From Deltaproteobacteria bacterium (lineage in GTDB: Bacteria; Desulfobacterota_E; Deferrimicrobia; Deferrimicrobiales; Deferrimicrobiaceae): a stretch of 14,968 bases of DNA. The stretch spans positions 1 through 14,968 of the forward strand of contig JAMDBZ010000026.1 in assembly GCA_023488945.1 (NCBI GenBank). The letters run 5' to 3'. The position numbers and the translations under genes were made by a program. Positions 1 to 10,618 of the stretch are shown piece by piece (the stretch's first letter is position 1; each line of letters begins with the position of its first letter). The notes under the pieces were generated by a model. That model made no database searches. It was given only the letters and a program-made list of their open reading frames with translations, and was not told the DNA's origin.

Positions 1-221
1 AAGGGGGGGAGGCGCCCGAGGCGGGAAGCCGCGCGCGGGTCGGACAGGCAGACAAGCGCCGGGCGGAACCGGCGGGCCAGCGCCGCGAGGCTTGCGGCGT
101 TGCGGCCCGCGCACAGGGCCGTCACGCGGAAGCGCGCGGGGTGCCGCGAGATCACGTCGAGCGCGTTGCGCCCCACCGACCCGGTGGCCCCGAGCAAAGC
201 GATCCCCTTCACCCGGGTCAC
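1..221 (-). CDS. dxr: 1-deoxy-D-xylulose 5-phosphate reductoisomerase, N-terminal part (cut by window edge)
   Basis: This enzyme converts DXP to MEP, the first committed step of the MEP isoprenoid pathway, using NADPH in the cytoplasm. Only about the first 73 residues are present and the gene runs off the left edge. The N-terminus shows the nucleotide-binding motif GATGSVG at residues 11-17, followed by RNALDVI, a His-Pro pair, and an ALCAGRN stretch, as in Dxr. The chosen GTG start (221) overlaps the cdsA stop as GTGA, and GGGGAGG lies just upstream, which suggests translational coupling. A second in-frame GTG at 212 is possible but less well placed. It is the last visible gene of the rpsB-to-dxr run and shares isoprenoid chemistry with uppS upstream. 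Family identity is firm despite truncation. Confidence 0.9.
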   Translation of the reverse strand, partial: MTRVKGIALLGATGSVGRNALDVISRHPARFRVTALCAGRNAASLAALARRFRPALVCLSDPRAASRLGRLPP

Positions 222-1027
222 GCGCCCCTCCCCGAGAACGGCGCCAGGAGCGCGAGCAGGTAGAGGGCCGGCCCCGCCCCGATCACGCCGTCGGCCCGGT
301 CGAACATCCCGCCGTGGCCCGGCAACAGCGTCCCGCTGTCCTTGACGCCCGCGGCGCGCTTGAGGAGCGATTCGAAAAGGTCCCCCCCCTGCTCCGCGAC
401 CCCGACGACGGCCGCCGCGAGCGCCGTGTACCCGGTGGGAACGAAGGGCAGGGCGAGGGCGGCATACGCCGCCCCGCACAGCACGCTCGCGACGAGCCCT
501 CCCACCGCCCCCTCCACCGTCTTGTTGGGGGAGACCGCCGGGGCCAGCTTCCGCTTCCCCAGGGCCCGGCCCGTGAAATAGGCCGCCGTGTCGCCCGCCG
601 CGACCGCGATGATCCCGAAGAGCACCCAGTGCTCCCCGCCGGGGGTCCGGATGACCCGGGGCCAGGCGGACAGGAAGCCGCCGACGTAGACGACGCCGAG
701 GGCGGCCAGTCCTGCCGAACGGGTCTTCGCCTCGGGGGGATCCTCTCCGGGGAGGAAACGGAAGGCCGCGAGCCCGACGCACAGGGAGAGGACGGCGGCG
801 ACCGCCGGCCCAGGCAGGAGGGCGCCGGCCGCGTAAGCCAGAACCGTCACGGCCACGCCCACGGCGCGGTCGCGGGACGCGGGGAAGAACATCCGGAAAT
901 ATTCCGCGGCGCACAGCGCCGCCGCGCCGCCGGTGAGCAGGACGAACGGCCACCCCTTCCCGTAAAGCGTGACGGCGACGAGGAGCGGGACGAGGACGGC
1001 CGCGGTGAGGACCCGCTTCGCGAACAC
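218..1027 (-). CDS. cdsA: Phosphatidate cytidylyltransferase
   Basis: It makes CDP-diacylglycerol from CTP and phosphatidic acid, the branch point for bacterial phospholipids, in the inner membrane. The 269-residue protein is hydrophobic throughout, with several predicted membrane spans. The CTP-transferase signature sits at residues 220-246 (S..KR....KD.G...P.HGG..DR.D) with all charged residues present; one position that is usually a larger hydrophobic is Ala245. The preceding SPNKTVEG motif is at 166-173. Length fits the family (about 270-285). The start is GTG, giving the typical FAKRVLTA opening; the upstream ribosome binding site is weak, and the uppS stop lies 6 bases upstream, so coupling to uppS is likely. 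The stop overlaps the dxr start. Confidence 0.95.
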   Translation of the reverse strand: MFAKRVLTAAVLVPLLVAVTLYGKGWPFVLLTGGAAALCAAEYFRMFFPASRDRAVGVAVTVLAYAAGALLPGPAVAAVLSLCVGLAAFRFLPGEDPPEAKTRSAGLAALGVVYVGGFLSAWPRVIRTPGGEHWVLFGIIAVAAGDTAAYFTGRALGKRKLAPAVSPNKTVEGAVGGLVASVLCGAAYAALALPFVPTGYTALAAAVVGVAEQGGDLFESLLKRAAGVKDSGTLLPGHGGMFDRADGVIGAGPALYLLALLAPFSGRGA

Positions 1028-1033
1028 GGTTTC

Positions 1034-1792
1034 TCAGGCCCCGCCGGGGGGGGCGGCGCCGCGCTGCTCCCCCGTCAACCCGAAGCGGCGGTCGCGTCGC
1101 CCGTACTCCTCGAGCGCCTGGAGGAACTCCGCCTTCCCGAAATCGGGCCAGAGCACCTCGGTGAAGACCAACTCCGCGTAAGCAGACTGCCACAGGAGGA
1201 AGTTGCTGATCCGCTGCTCGCCGCTCGTGCGGATGACGAGGTCGGGGTCGGGCATGCCCGAAGTGTCGAGGCGCGCCGCGAAGGCCTCCTCGGTGACCGC
1301 CGCCGGATCGATCCTCCCCGCCGCCGCGTCGGCCGCGATCTTCCGGGCCGCCCGGGCGATCTCGTCCCGCCCCGCGTACGACAGCGCCAGGGTGAGGGTC
1401 ATCTCGCCGAACTCCGCCGTGGCCGACAGGGCCGCGTCGAGGACCGCCCGGACGGCGGGCGGCAGCCGGTCCCGGTCCCCGATCACGTTCAGCCGGATCC
1501 GGTGGCGGGACAGCTCCGGGAGCTCCTTGACGAGGAACTCCCGGAGCAGATCCATCAGGGTGGACACCTCCGGCTCCGGGCGCCCCCAGTTTTCGATGGA
1601 AAACGCGTACAGCGTCAGGAAGGAGACGCCGAGCTCGCGGGCGCACTCGACCACGGCGCGCACGGCCCGGATCCCCATCCGGTGCCCCTCCACGCGCGGC
1701 AGGCCCCGCAGGGCCGCCCACCGGCCGTTCCCGTCCATGATGACGGCGACGTGCCGCGGGAGGGCGGTTGCGCGGGGACCGCCGTTCGGCAT
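1034..1792 (-). CDS. uppS: Isoprenyl (undecaprenyl) diphosphate synthase, cis-type
   Basis: This cis-prenyltransferase elongates farnesyl diphosphate with isopentenyl diphosphate to the C55 lipid carrier used for peptidoglycan and surface polysaccharides. The 252-residue length equals the family norm. Visible hallmarks are the catalytic Asp20 in MDGNGRW (19-25), SIENWGRP (65-72), and the C-terminal block RTSGEQRISNFLLWQ (188-202) followed by Y.E..F. The ATG at 1792 is the only start that gives a normal N-terminus, but no clear Shine-Dalgarno precedes it. Its expression may therefore depend on translation of the ferredoxin gene, whose stop lies 31 bases upstream. It is followed after 6 bases by cdsA. 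Confidence 0.95.
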   Translation of the reverse strand: MPNGGPRATALPRHVAVIMDGNGRWAALRGLPRVEGHRMGIRAVRAVVECARELGVSFLTLYAFSIENWGRPEPEVSTLMDLLREFLVKELPELSRHRIRLNVIGDRDRLPPAVRAVLDAALSATAEFGEMTLTLALSYAGRDEIARAARKIAADAAAGRIDPAAVTEEAFAARLDTSGMPDPDLVIRTSGEQRISNFLLWQSAYAELVFTEVLWPDFGKAEFLQALEEYGRRDRRFGLTGEQRGAAPPGGA

Positions 1793-1823
1793 GGTGGGGT
1801 CTGTCGGCGCGGGCGGGACCGTC

Positions 1824-1988
1824 CTACTCCTGGACGATCGCCCCGGTCGGGCAGGCGTCGACGCAGGCGAGGCACTCGGCGCACGCGTCGGTGATCTTGT
1901 ACTTCTCGCCCTCCTCGATCGCCCCGGTCGGACAGGTGTCCATGCAGGTCCCGCAGGCGTTGCACTCGTCGTTGATGCGTACGGCCAT
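1824..1988 (-). CDS. Small 2[4Fe-4S] ferredoxin (54 residues)
   Basis: A clostridial-type ferredoxin, a soluble low-potential electron carrier. Both cluster motifs are complete: C9-x2-C12-x2-C15-x3-C19-P and C36-x2-C39-x2-C42-x3-C46-P, each followed by TGAI, in a two-fold pseudo-symmetric 54-residue chain. The ATG at 1988 has an excellent binding site (AGGAGG, 8 bases upstream). The gene lies 49 bases after frr and 31 bases before uppS on the same strand, so it should be co-transcribed with them. In the common bacterial arrangement frr is followed directly by uppS, so this is an extra gene in a conserved cluster. The electron-transfer partner cannot be read from the window. The nearby MEP-pathway gene dxr suggests, as inference only, the Fe-S enzymes IspG and IspH. 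Confidence 0.93.
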   Translation of the reverse strand: MAVRINDECNACGTCMDTCPTGAIEEGEKYKITDACAECLACVDACPTGAIVQE

Positions 1989-2037
1989 GTTGCGCGTCCT
2001 CCTTCTCTTGCGAAGATGATGAACGGAGGTCCGTCCT

Positions 2038-2592
2038 TCAGACCTCCAGGATATCCTGCTCCTTGGCCTTCAGGATCTCGTCGATCTTCCGGATCGCGGC
2101 GTCGGTCTCCTTCTGGACCTTGTCCTGCGCCCTCTTGACCTCGTCCTCGGAGGCCTCCTTCTTCTTCTCCTTCTCCTTGAGCCGCTCGATCTCCTCGCGC
2201 CGGATGTTGCGGACCGCGACACGGGCGTCCTCGGCCATCTTCTTCACGAGCTTGACGAGCTCCCTGCGCCGCTCCTCGGTCAGCGGCGGGATCGGGATCC
2301 GGACGACCTTCCCGTCGTTCGCCGGGTTGAGCCCCAGCCCGCTCGCCTGGATCGCCCTCTCGATCGGGCCGATCATCTTGGGATCCCACGGCGTGACCGT
2401 GATGAGCCGGCTCTCCGGCACCGAGAGCGTCCCCACCTGCTGGAGCGGGGTCGGCGTGCCATAATAATCGACGCGGATCCCCTCCAGGAGGGAGAAGGAG
2501 GCCCGGCCGGTCCGGACTTTTCCCAGCTCCTTCCGGAACGCCTCGATGCTCCGCGCCATCCGCGCCGACGCATCCTTGATCACGGCCTCCAT
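2038..2592 (-). CDS. frr: Ribosome recycling factor
   Basis: With EF-G, it splits post-termination ribosomes into subunits. The 184-residue protein has the expected length (about 185) and pattern: an N-terminal helix, VRTGRAS near residues 27-33, VDYYGTPTPLQQ, the LTVTPWD-like segment, a PIPPLTEERR block, and a long charged helix ending in a Lys/Glu-rich stretch and DEI. The ATG at 2592 shares one base with the pyrH stop (TGATG), indicating translational coupling to pyrH. This is the conserved pyrH-frr neighbour pair. It is followed by the ferredoxin gene rather than directly by uppS. Confident on sequence and context. Confidence 0.97.
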   Translation of the reverse strand: MEAVIKDASARMARSIEAFRKELGKVRTGRASFSLLEGIRVDYYGTPTPLQQVGTLSVPESRLITVTPWDPKMIGPIERAIQASGLGLNPANDGKVVRIPIPPLTEERRRELVKLVKKMAEDARVAVRNIRREEIERLKEKEKKKEASEDEVKRAQDKVQKETDAAIRKIDEILKAKEQDILEV

Positions 2593-3317
2593 CAGCGCCC
2601 TCCCCGGACCACGGTTCCGATTTTCTCCCCGCGCACGACGCGCAGGATGTTCCCGCGCTTCGCAAGGTCGAAGACGACGATCGGGAGGTCGTTGTCCATG
2701 CACAGGGAGATCGCCGTGGCGTCCATCACCTTGAGATTTTTCCGCAGGACATCGAGGTAGGTCAGTTCCCTGAACTTCCGGGCGCCCTTGTGGACCATCG
2801 GATCCCGGTCGTAGACGCCGTCCACCTTGGTCGCCTTGAGGATCGCATCCGCGTTGATCTCCATCGCCCGGAGGGCCGCCGCGGTGTCCGTCGTGAAATA
2901 CGGGTTGCCGGTCCCCGCCGCGAAGATGACCACCCGCCCCTTATCGAGGTGGCGCAGCGCCCGCCGCCGGATGTACGGCTCCGCGATGGCCCGCATCTCG
3001 ATCGCCGACAGGACCCGCGTCACCACGCCGTCGCGCTCGAGCCGCTCCTGGAGGGCGATGCCGTTCATGACGGTGGCGAGCATCCCCATGTAGTCGGCCG
3101 AGGCGCGGTCCATCCCGTAGTCCCGGCTCGTGGGGATCCCCCGGAAGATGTTGCCGCCGCCGACAACCAGCGCCGCCTGGACGCCCTGGGCCGTGACCTC
3201 CCGGATCTCCGACGAGAGGGCCGCCAAGACCTTCTCGTCGATCCCGTACGCCTGCTCCCCCATCAGGGCTTCGCCCGACAGCTTCAGCAGGATGCGCCGG
3301 TACACCGGTTTGCCCAC
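2592..3317 (-). CDS. pyrH: Uridylate (UMP) kinase
   Basis: This hexameric bacterial UMP kinase of the amino-acid-kinase fold phosphorylates UMP to UDP. Motifs: KLSGEAL (12-18), the phosphate-binding loop GGGNIFRG (53-60), [16 protein letters not shown] (132-147), and [10 protein letters not shown] (164-173). I chose the GTG at 3317 because it gives exactly 241 residues, the usual length, and has CGGAGGG a few bases upstream. The open frame extends further upstream into the tsf end, but that part has no family resemblance. It starts 28 bases after the tsf stop and its own stop overlaps the frr ATG. Regulation is probably with the rpsB operon. Confidence 0.96.
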   Translation of the reverse strand: MGKPVYRRILLKLSGEALMGEQAYGIDEKVLAALSSEIREVTAQGVQAALVVGGGNIFRGIPTSRDYGMDRASADYMGMLATVMNGIALQERLERDGVVTRVLSAIEMRAIAEPYIRRRALRHLDKGRVVIFAAGTGNPYFTTDTAAALRAMEINADAILKATKVDGVYDRDPMVHKGARKFRELTYLDVLRKNLKVMDATAISLCMDNDLPIVVFDLAKRGNILRVVRGEKIGTVVRGGR

Positions 3318-3345
3318 GGACCCTCCGGAGGCCGTCTCAGATCGC

Positions 3346-4269
<924 letters not shown>

Positions 4270-4298
4270 GATGCCTTCTCCTGATTCGTTTCAATCCT

Positions 4299-4350
4299 CG
4301 CGCCCGCGCGGGGCGCGGCATGATCTCCTCCCCTGGGTGTTGCCGGGGAG
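4299..4350 (-). promoter_or_regulatory. Hairpins in the rpsB-tsf spacer, possible attenuator or processing site
   Basis: The 124-base gap between rpsB and tsf contains a perfect 7-bp stem (4299-4305 with 4311-4317, 5-base loop) and a second 6-bp stem (4328-4333 with 4345-4350, 11-base loop). In the transcript the G+C-rich hairpins are not followed by a U-run, so this is not a clean intrinsic terminator. Partial attenuation or RNA processing between rpsB and tsf is known in other bacteria. A similar role here is inference. Confidence 0.4.
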
Positions 4351-4393
4351 CCGCACGGTCGGTGAGACGGCGGAAGTCGCCCGCGAGCCGGGT

Positions 4394-5212
4394 CTACTCC
4401 TTCGCCGCGGCGGGAACCGAGGCGGCCTCCTCACCCTCCGCAGTGGAGATGAGCGATATCGTGACCTCCGCCGGCGCGGTCTCCTTGTCCCCTTCCGACG
4501 CCGTCTTCTCGGCGTACGCCGCCTTCCCCTCGAGGATGGCGTCGGCCACCTTGGAGAGGAACAGCTTGATCGCGCGGATCGCGTCGTCGTTGCCGGGGAT
4601 CACGTGGTCGATGAGGTCCGGGTCGCAGTTCGTGTCGACGATGGCGATGACCGGGATGGACAGGCGCCGCGCCTCCGAGACGGCGATCAGCTCGCGGGAG
4701 GGGTCGACGACGAAGACGGCGTCCGGCACCCGCTTCAGCTCCTTGATCCCGCCCAGCGTCCTGTCGAGCCGCTGCCGCTCCTTTTCGAGGAGGAGGACTT
4801 CCTTCTTGGGAAGCCGCTCGGCCGTGCCGTCGGAAGCCATGTCGGAGAGTTTCTGGAGCCGGTCGAGGCTCTTGCGGATCGTCGCGAAGTTCGTGAGCAT
4901 CCCCCCCAGCCACCGCTGGTTGACGTAAGGGGTGCCGCACCGCTTCGCCTCCTCTTCGACCGCCTCCTGGGCCTGCTTCTTGGTCCCGACGAAGAGGATC
5001 GTCTTGCCCTCCAGCGCCATGGTCCGGATGACCTCGTAGGCGGCCCGGAACATCTTCACCGTCTGCTGCAGGTCGATGATGTAGATGCCGTTGCGGGCGG
5101 TGAAGATGTACTTCTTCATCTTCGGGTTCCACCGCTTCGTCTGGTGCCCGAAGTGGACGCCCGCCTCAAGGAGCTGCTTCATCGTGATGATCGCGCCCTG
5201 CCCGTTCGCCAT
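4394..5212 (-). CDS. rpsB: 30S ribosomal protein S2
   Basis: A small-subunit protein that binds late and helps dock S1. The 272-residue chain shows the S2 hallmarks: [27 protein letters not shown] near the N-terminus (starting at residue 11), [12 protein letters not shown], the FVGTKKQAQ segment, [13 protein letters not shown], and DPSRE followed by [28 protein letters not shown]. It ends in an acidic Ala/Glu-rich tail, common in this family. The ATG at 5212 is preferred over the internal Met11 because AGGAGG lies about ten bases upstream. It is the first gene of the rpsB-tsf-pyrH-frr run, with a promoter and a leader of about 125 bases ahead of it. Confidence 0.97.
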   Translation of the reverse strand: MANGQGAIITMKQLLEAGVHFGHQTKRWNPKMKKYIFTARNGIYIIDLQQTVKMFRAAYEVIRTMALEGKTILFVGTKKQAQEAVEEEAKRCGTPYVNQRWLGGMLTNFATIRKSLDRLQKLSDMASDGTAERLPKKEVLLLEKERQRLDRTLGGIKELKRVPDAVFVVDPSRELIAVSEARRLSIPVIAIVDTNCDPDLIDHVIPGNDDAIRAIKLFLSKVADAILEGKAAYAEKTASEGDKETAPAEVTISLISTAEGEEAASVPAAAKE

Positions 5213-5339
5213 GGTTCCCTTGCCTCCTTGTCCCGTAGGGGTTTTGTCCTCCGGGCGTTCCTCCCGTCCCCCTTTGCCCTGGCTTTTCGCCCGGGCACCC
5301 CGGGGACGGTCCCGCCCGTGGGTGATAAATGCCTAACTT
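5213..5339 (-). promoter_or_regulatory. Long structured 5' leader of rpsB
   Basis: Between the predicted promoter and the rpsB ATG there are about 125 bases with no gene. In the transcript CCGGGCG (5294-5288) can pair with CGCCCGG (5257-5251), closing a loop of 30 bases. GGGA/TCCC and other short G+C stems are also possible further upstream. The ribosome binding site AGGAGG is at 5228-5223. S2 is known to repress its own operon by binding the rpsB leader in several bacteria. That this leader is such an element is inference, because no recognised consensus was tested. Confidence 0.35.
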
Positions 5340-5373
5340 TATATAAATATCACAGCTTGACCGGTTTCCTCAA
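5340..5373 (-). promoter_or_regulatory. Probable sigma-70-type promoter of the rpsB operon
   Basis: An A+T-rich island stands out in this G+C-rich sequence. Reading the minus strand, TTGAGG (5373-5368) is followed after 16 bases by GATATT with an extended TG two bases before it, or after 18 bases by TATTTA (5349-5344). The exact -10 is uncertain. Its place between the argJ stop and rpsB marks the start of the translation and lipid operon. Confidence 0.6.
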
Positions 5374-5402
5374 CGAATTTACGCCGCGCGCGGCCCTGCG
5401 CC

Positions 5403-6596
5403 TCACGTCCGATACCCCGCGTTCATCCGGACGTAGTCGTGCGTGAGGTCCGAGAAATAGAGATGATGCGATCCGCCGCCGGCCCCCAGGTCCACGACGA
5501 CGTCGTACATGGCGTTCCGGATCTTCGGGGCCGCCCGGCGCTCGGCCGCGGGATCCGGACACATTCCCCTGCGAAGCACCGTCTCCCCCGCGAACGCGAC
5601 CGACACCCGCACCGGGTCCATGGGGATCCCGGACCGTCCCACGGCGGCGACGACCCGCCCCCAGTTGACGTCCGCCCCGAAGACCGCGGTCTTGACGAGC
5701 GGCGAGGTCGCCGCGGCCCGCGTCGCCTTCGCGGCATCCCGGTCGCTCCGGGCGCCGCGGACCGTGATCCGCACCACCCGCGTGGCCCCCTCCCCGTCGC
5801 GCACGATCGAAAGCGCAAGCGACAGGAGCAGGTCGCGCAGCGCGGCGGCGAAGTCCGAAAGGGCCCTGCCGCCAAGGGGCGGCAGCCCGCACGCCCCGTT
5901 GGCGAAGACGGCCGCGGTGTCGTTGGTGCTCGTGTCTCCGTCGACCACGATCCGGTTGAACGAGAGGTCCACCGCCTCCCGGAAGACGCGCCGCAGATCC
6001 GCGGAGCGGATCGCCGCGTCGGTGAAGACGTAGGCGAGCATCGTCCCCATGTTCGGCGCGATCATGCCGGCCCCCTTCGCGATGCCGGCGATCGTCACCG
6101 TCTTCCCGCCGATGCGGACGCGGCGGACGTCCCGCTTGGGCCAGGCGTCCGTCGTCATGATCGCCTCTCCGGCCCGGGCCAGGCCGTCCGCCGCCAGCGC
6201 CCCGCACAGCCCGGGAATCGCCGCGGCGATCCTCTCCGCCGGGAGCGGCACGCCGATGACGCCTGTCGAAGAGACGAGCAGGGCGTCCTTCGGAAGCCCC
6301 AGCGCCCGGCAGGCGGCCGCGGAGGTCCGCCGCACGGCCGCCAGGCCCGCCGCCCCCGTGCAGGCGTTGGCGTTCCCGCTGTTGGCGATCACCCCGCGCA
6401 GCGCGGAGCGGGATTCGAGCGCCTTCCCCCACGCGACGGGGGCCGCGAAGACCCGGTTCCGCGTGAAGACGGCATCGGAGACGCAAGGGGCGTCGCTCAC
6501 GACGAGGGCCAGGTCGGGCTTTCCCCCCTTCTTGATCCCGCAGGCGACGCCGGCGCCGCGGAACCCCGGAACGGCGATCTCTCCGGACCGCCTCAT
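5403..6596 (-). CDS. argJ: Bifunctional glutamate N-acetyltransferase / ornithine acetyltransferase
   Basis: It transfers acetyl from N-acetylornithine to glutamate in the cyclic arginine pathway; the bifunctional form can also use acetyl-CoA. The precursor self-cleaves before a catalytic Thr. Here the motif is KGAGMIAPNMGTML (174-187) with nucleophile Thr185, preceded by Gly where many homologues have Ala. Other motifs are NSGNANACTG (72-81), MTTD (147-150), DGDTSTNDT (219-227), and the C-terminal SDLTHDYVRMNAGYRT. The 397-residue length is normal. The ATG is 4 bases after the secA stop, so it is probably coupled to secA. One- versus two-substrate function cannot be settled from sequence alone. 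Confidence 0.95.
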   Translation of the reverse strand: MRRSGEIAVPGFRGAGVACGIKKGGKPDLALVVSDAPCVSDAVFTRNRVFAAPVAWGKALESRSALRGVIANSGNANACTGAAGLAAVRRTSAAACRALGLPKDALLVSSTGVIGVPLPAERIAAAIPGLCGALAADGLARAGEAIMTTDAWPKRDVRRVRIGGKTVTIAGIAKGAGMIAPNMGTMLAYVFTDAAIRSADLRRVFREAVDLSFNRIVVDGDTSTNDTAAVFANGACGLPPLGGRALSDFAAALRDLLLSLALSIVRDGEGATRVVRITVRGARSDRDAAKATRAAATSPLVKTAVFGADVNWGRVVAAVGRSGIPMDPVRVSVAFAGETVLRRGMCPDPAAERRAAPKIRNAMYDVVVDLGAGGGSHHLYFSDLTHDYVRMNAGYRT

Positions 6597-6600
6597 CCCC

Positions 6601-9140
<2,540 letters not shown>

Positions 9141-9144
<4 letters not shown>

Positions 9145-9254
9145 TGCGACCCGCTCCGCCGGCCCTGGTGCCGCGTCTCGTAAATGGCTTGACGCACCGA
9201 GAGCGTCGATGCGCAGCGGCGCTCGAATGCCAAGGTCTTTACGAGACGACACAC
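9141..9254 (-). CDS. Possible 37-residue upstream reading frame in the secA leader
   Basis: A GTG at 9254 has a near-ideal ribosome binding site (GGAGG at 9268-9264, nine bases upstream) and opens 37 codons whose TGA overlaps the secA ATG as ATGA. The peptide is basic (many Arg), with two Cys and no signal sequence or membrane segment; I do not recognise it. Its coding span includes both arms of the 11-bp inverted repeat, so its translation would change leader folding. It could be a regulatory leader peptide coupled to secA, or chance in G+C-rich DNA. The alternative GTG two bases later (9252) is in the secA frame. Only position and initiation signals support it. Confidence 0.25.
9174..9248. 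repeat. 11-bp perfect inverted repeat in the secA leader
   Basis: CGTCTCGTAAA (9174-9184) recurs inverted as TTTACGAGACG (9238-9248), 53 bases apart. The interior can form two smaller hairpins, GACGC/GCGTC and GCGC/GCGC, so the transcript could fold into a three-way junction about 30 bases before the secA ATG. The function is unknown. A regulatory fold or a protein-binding site are both possible. Confidence 0.6.
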
Positions 9255-9292
9255 CCTTTTCTACCTCCGACGTGACAGATGCCTTTCGCCTC

Positions 9293-9318
9293 AAAAAAAA
9301 GCGCCCCGACGGGGCGTC
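9293..9318 (-). terminator. Intrinsic terminator after the M23 peptidase gene
   Basis: On the minus strand the 6-bp stem CGCCCC/GGGGCG (9316-9311 with 9307-9302, 3-base loop) is followed by eight T (9300-9293), a textbook Rho-independent terminator. A second stem made by two GGGCCC copies (9335-9340 and 9350-9355) lies just before it. The terminator separates the peptidase transcript from secA, so secA should have its own promoter, but I could not find a convincing one in the remaining leader. Confidence 0.9.
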
Positions 9319-9373
9319 TCCCCGGGGGCACAAAGGGCCCGGGAACGTCGGGCCCGCCCTTCCGGACGCGACT

Positions 9374-10270
9374 TCAGCTCACGAAGCGGACCGGGTTCAC
9401 GGGCAGCCCGTTGACGTGGACCTCGTAATGGAGATGCGGCCCGGTGGTCCGCCCCGTGGTCCCCACTTTCCCGATCGTCTCCCCCCGCTCCACCACGTCG
9501 CCGATCGAAACGAGCCGCTCGGAGAGATGGCCGTAGACCGTCTGGTAGCCGTAGCCGTGGTCCACCGTCACGAAGTTCCCGAGGAGCGCCTCGTAGCCGC
9601 CGTTGACCACCTTTCCGCCCGCGGCGGCCCGGACCGGCGTCCCGACGCGCGCGATGATGTCGAGCCCGTGGTGGAAGACCTTCGTCTCGGTGAACGGGGA
9701 GGTCCGGATCCCGTACCCCGACGACAGGGCGCCCCGGACCGGCCACAGCGACGGGAGGCTCTCCAGAAAGATGCGCCGGGTATCCAGTTTTTCGCAGATC
9801 CGATCGAGGTCCGTGATGTCCACCAGGACGTCCTGCTTGAGTTGTCCGAGCCGGAGGTCCAGCAAGCGGTCCAGCCGGTTCCGGACGGAATCCTGCGGCG
9901 TCTCGATGCCGCCGACCCCCGCCGCCGCGACCCGCTTCCCGGTACCGGGGCGCAGCGACTCGGTGAGGTTGACGAGCGAGCGGACCCGGGTATCCACCAT
10001 CCGGAGCCGCTCCACCTCCGTCTCGAGGCTCTCGAACTTGGCGTACAGGTTGTAGAGCGTCAGGTTCTGCTCGCTGACGCGCTGCCGGAGAGCATGGAGC
10101 TCCCGGGCACGGGCCGCGCTCTCCCGGGAATCGTAGATGGAATGGGTAACAACAACGAGGAAAAGGCCCAAAAGGACGGCGATGACGGCCTGCCCGGTCC
10201 GGCCGATGTGGAACTCCCGGGCATGGCCCCCGTACGCCACCCGAAAGCTGATCCCGGCCCGATCGCGCAA
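9374..10270 (-). CDS. Membrane-anchored M23 (LytM-type) zinc metallopeptidase
   Basis: A probable cell-wall endopeptidase, acting in the periplasm from an inner-membrane anchor. It has a short basic N-terminus, one membrane span around residues 26-43, a coiled-coil-like stretch (about 50-105), a linker, and a C-terminal M23 domain from about residue 180. The zinc ligands and catalytic histidines are all present: H200/D204 in HHGLD, H248 in YGHLS, and H279/H281 in HLH, so it should be an active enzyme rather than an EnvC-like pseudo-enzyme. I chose the TTG at 10270 (298 residues) because AAGGAGG lies 5 bases upstream and the promoter predicts a start of transcription near 10295. The TTG at 10291 would be nearly leaderless. 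The substrate is inferred from the family. Confidence 0.92.
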   Translation of the reverse strand: MRDRAGISFRVAYGGHAREFHIGRTGQAVIAVLLGLFLVVVTHSIYDSRESAARARELHALRQRVSEQNLTLYNLYAKFESLETEVERLRMVDTRVRSLVNLTESLRPGTGKRVAAAGVGGIETPQDSVRNRLDRLLDLRLGQLKQDVLVDITDLDRICEKLDTRRIFLESLPSLWPVRGALSSGYGIRTSPFTETKVFHHGLDIIARVGTPVRAAAGGKVVNGGYEALLGNFVTVDHGYGYQTVYGHLSERLVSIGDVVERGETIGKVGTTGRTTGPHLHYEVHVNGLPVNPVRFVS

Positions 10271-10301
10271 CCACCCCTCCTTCCCCGTCAAAAGGGAAGA
10301 A

Positions 10302-10331
10302 AGGATAGCACATCCTCTTTCCGGGTGTCAA
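10302..10331 (-). promoter_or_regulatory. Strong sigma-70 promoter of the M23 peptidase gene
   Basis: A consensus TTGACA (10331-10326) and TATCCT (10307-10302) are separated by 18 bases on the minus strand. Transcription would start near 10295, leaving a leader of about 25 bases with AAGGAGG before the TTG start. Confidence 0.75.
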
Positions 10332-10364
10332 CGACACAAATATCTTTGGGAAACGCCTGGTTAT

Positions 10365-10547
10365 CTAACCGGCGGCTCGTTTCTTGGGCTTCTTTTCCGG
10401 CGCCCGGTTCCGGACGACGACGGGGTCGACGATCTCCCCGCAGTTGAGGCACCGCCAGGCGTAGAACAGGTCGAGCATGTCCTGGAACCGCTCGTAGACC
10501 ATCGCGCCGCTGCAGCGCGGGCATTTCATGTGGTTCGGCTTCGCCAT
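10365..10547 (-). CDS. Small four-cysteine zinc-ribbon protein (60 residues), function unknown
   Basis: The protein carries two knuckles, C9-P-R-C12 and C33-L-N-C36-G, 20 residues apart, which should bind one zinc. The sequence between them (VYERFQDMLDLFYAW) and the following GEIVDPVVVRNR are the kind of pattern I recall from small conserved hypothetical proteins of deltaproteobacteria. It ends in a Lys/Arg/Pro-rich basic tail. The ATG at 10547 is preferred, with a GGGAGGGG tract upstream; a TTG at 10568 would add seven residues but overlaps that tract. The gene is divergent from the ATPase gene, and the M23 peptidase lies downstream with its own promoter. A role in nucleic-acid or protein binding is possible but unsupported. 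Confidence 0.75.
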   Translation of the reverse strand: MAKPNHMKCPRCSGAMVYERFQDMLDLFYAWRCLNCGEIVDPVVVRNRAPEKKPKKRAAG

Positions 10548-10618
10548 CAGGCATTCCCCCCCTCCCAAGCGGTTCGATGCCCCTCGGGGGATTTGGGTTC
10601 ATCCGTTCTTCCAACGAA

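Noticed and set aside
92..1894. A 600-codon open frame on the plus strand opposite cdsA and uppS
   Set aside because: It is a low-complexity Arg/Pro/Gly-rich shadow of two well-supported minus-strand genes; the same holds for similar plus-strand frames over 3130-5446.
9174..9248. A tRNA-like cloverleaf in the secA leader
   Set aside because: The closing stem is 11 bp, there is no recognisable anticodon arm or full T-arm consensus, and the interior stems do not match tRNA geometry.
9145..9252. GIRAP in the in-frame upstream extension of SecA, resembling the GIRAGP core of the SecM arrest peptide
   Set aside because: The frame has no stop before secA, lacks the upstream Phe and Trp of the SecM motif, and has no signal sequence; a five-residue match is chance-level.
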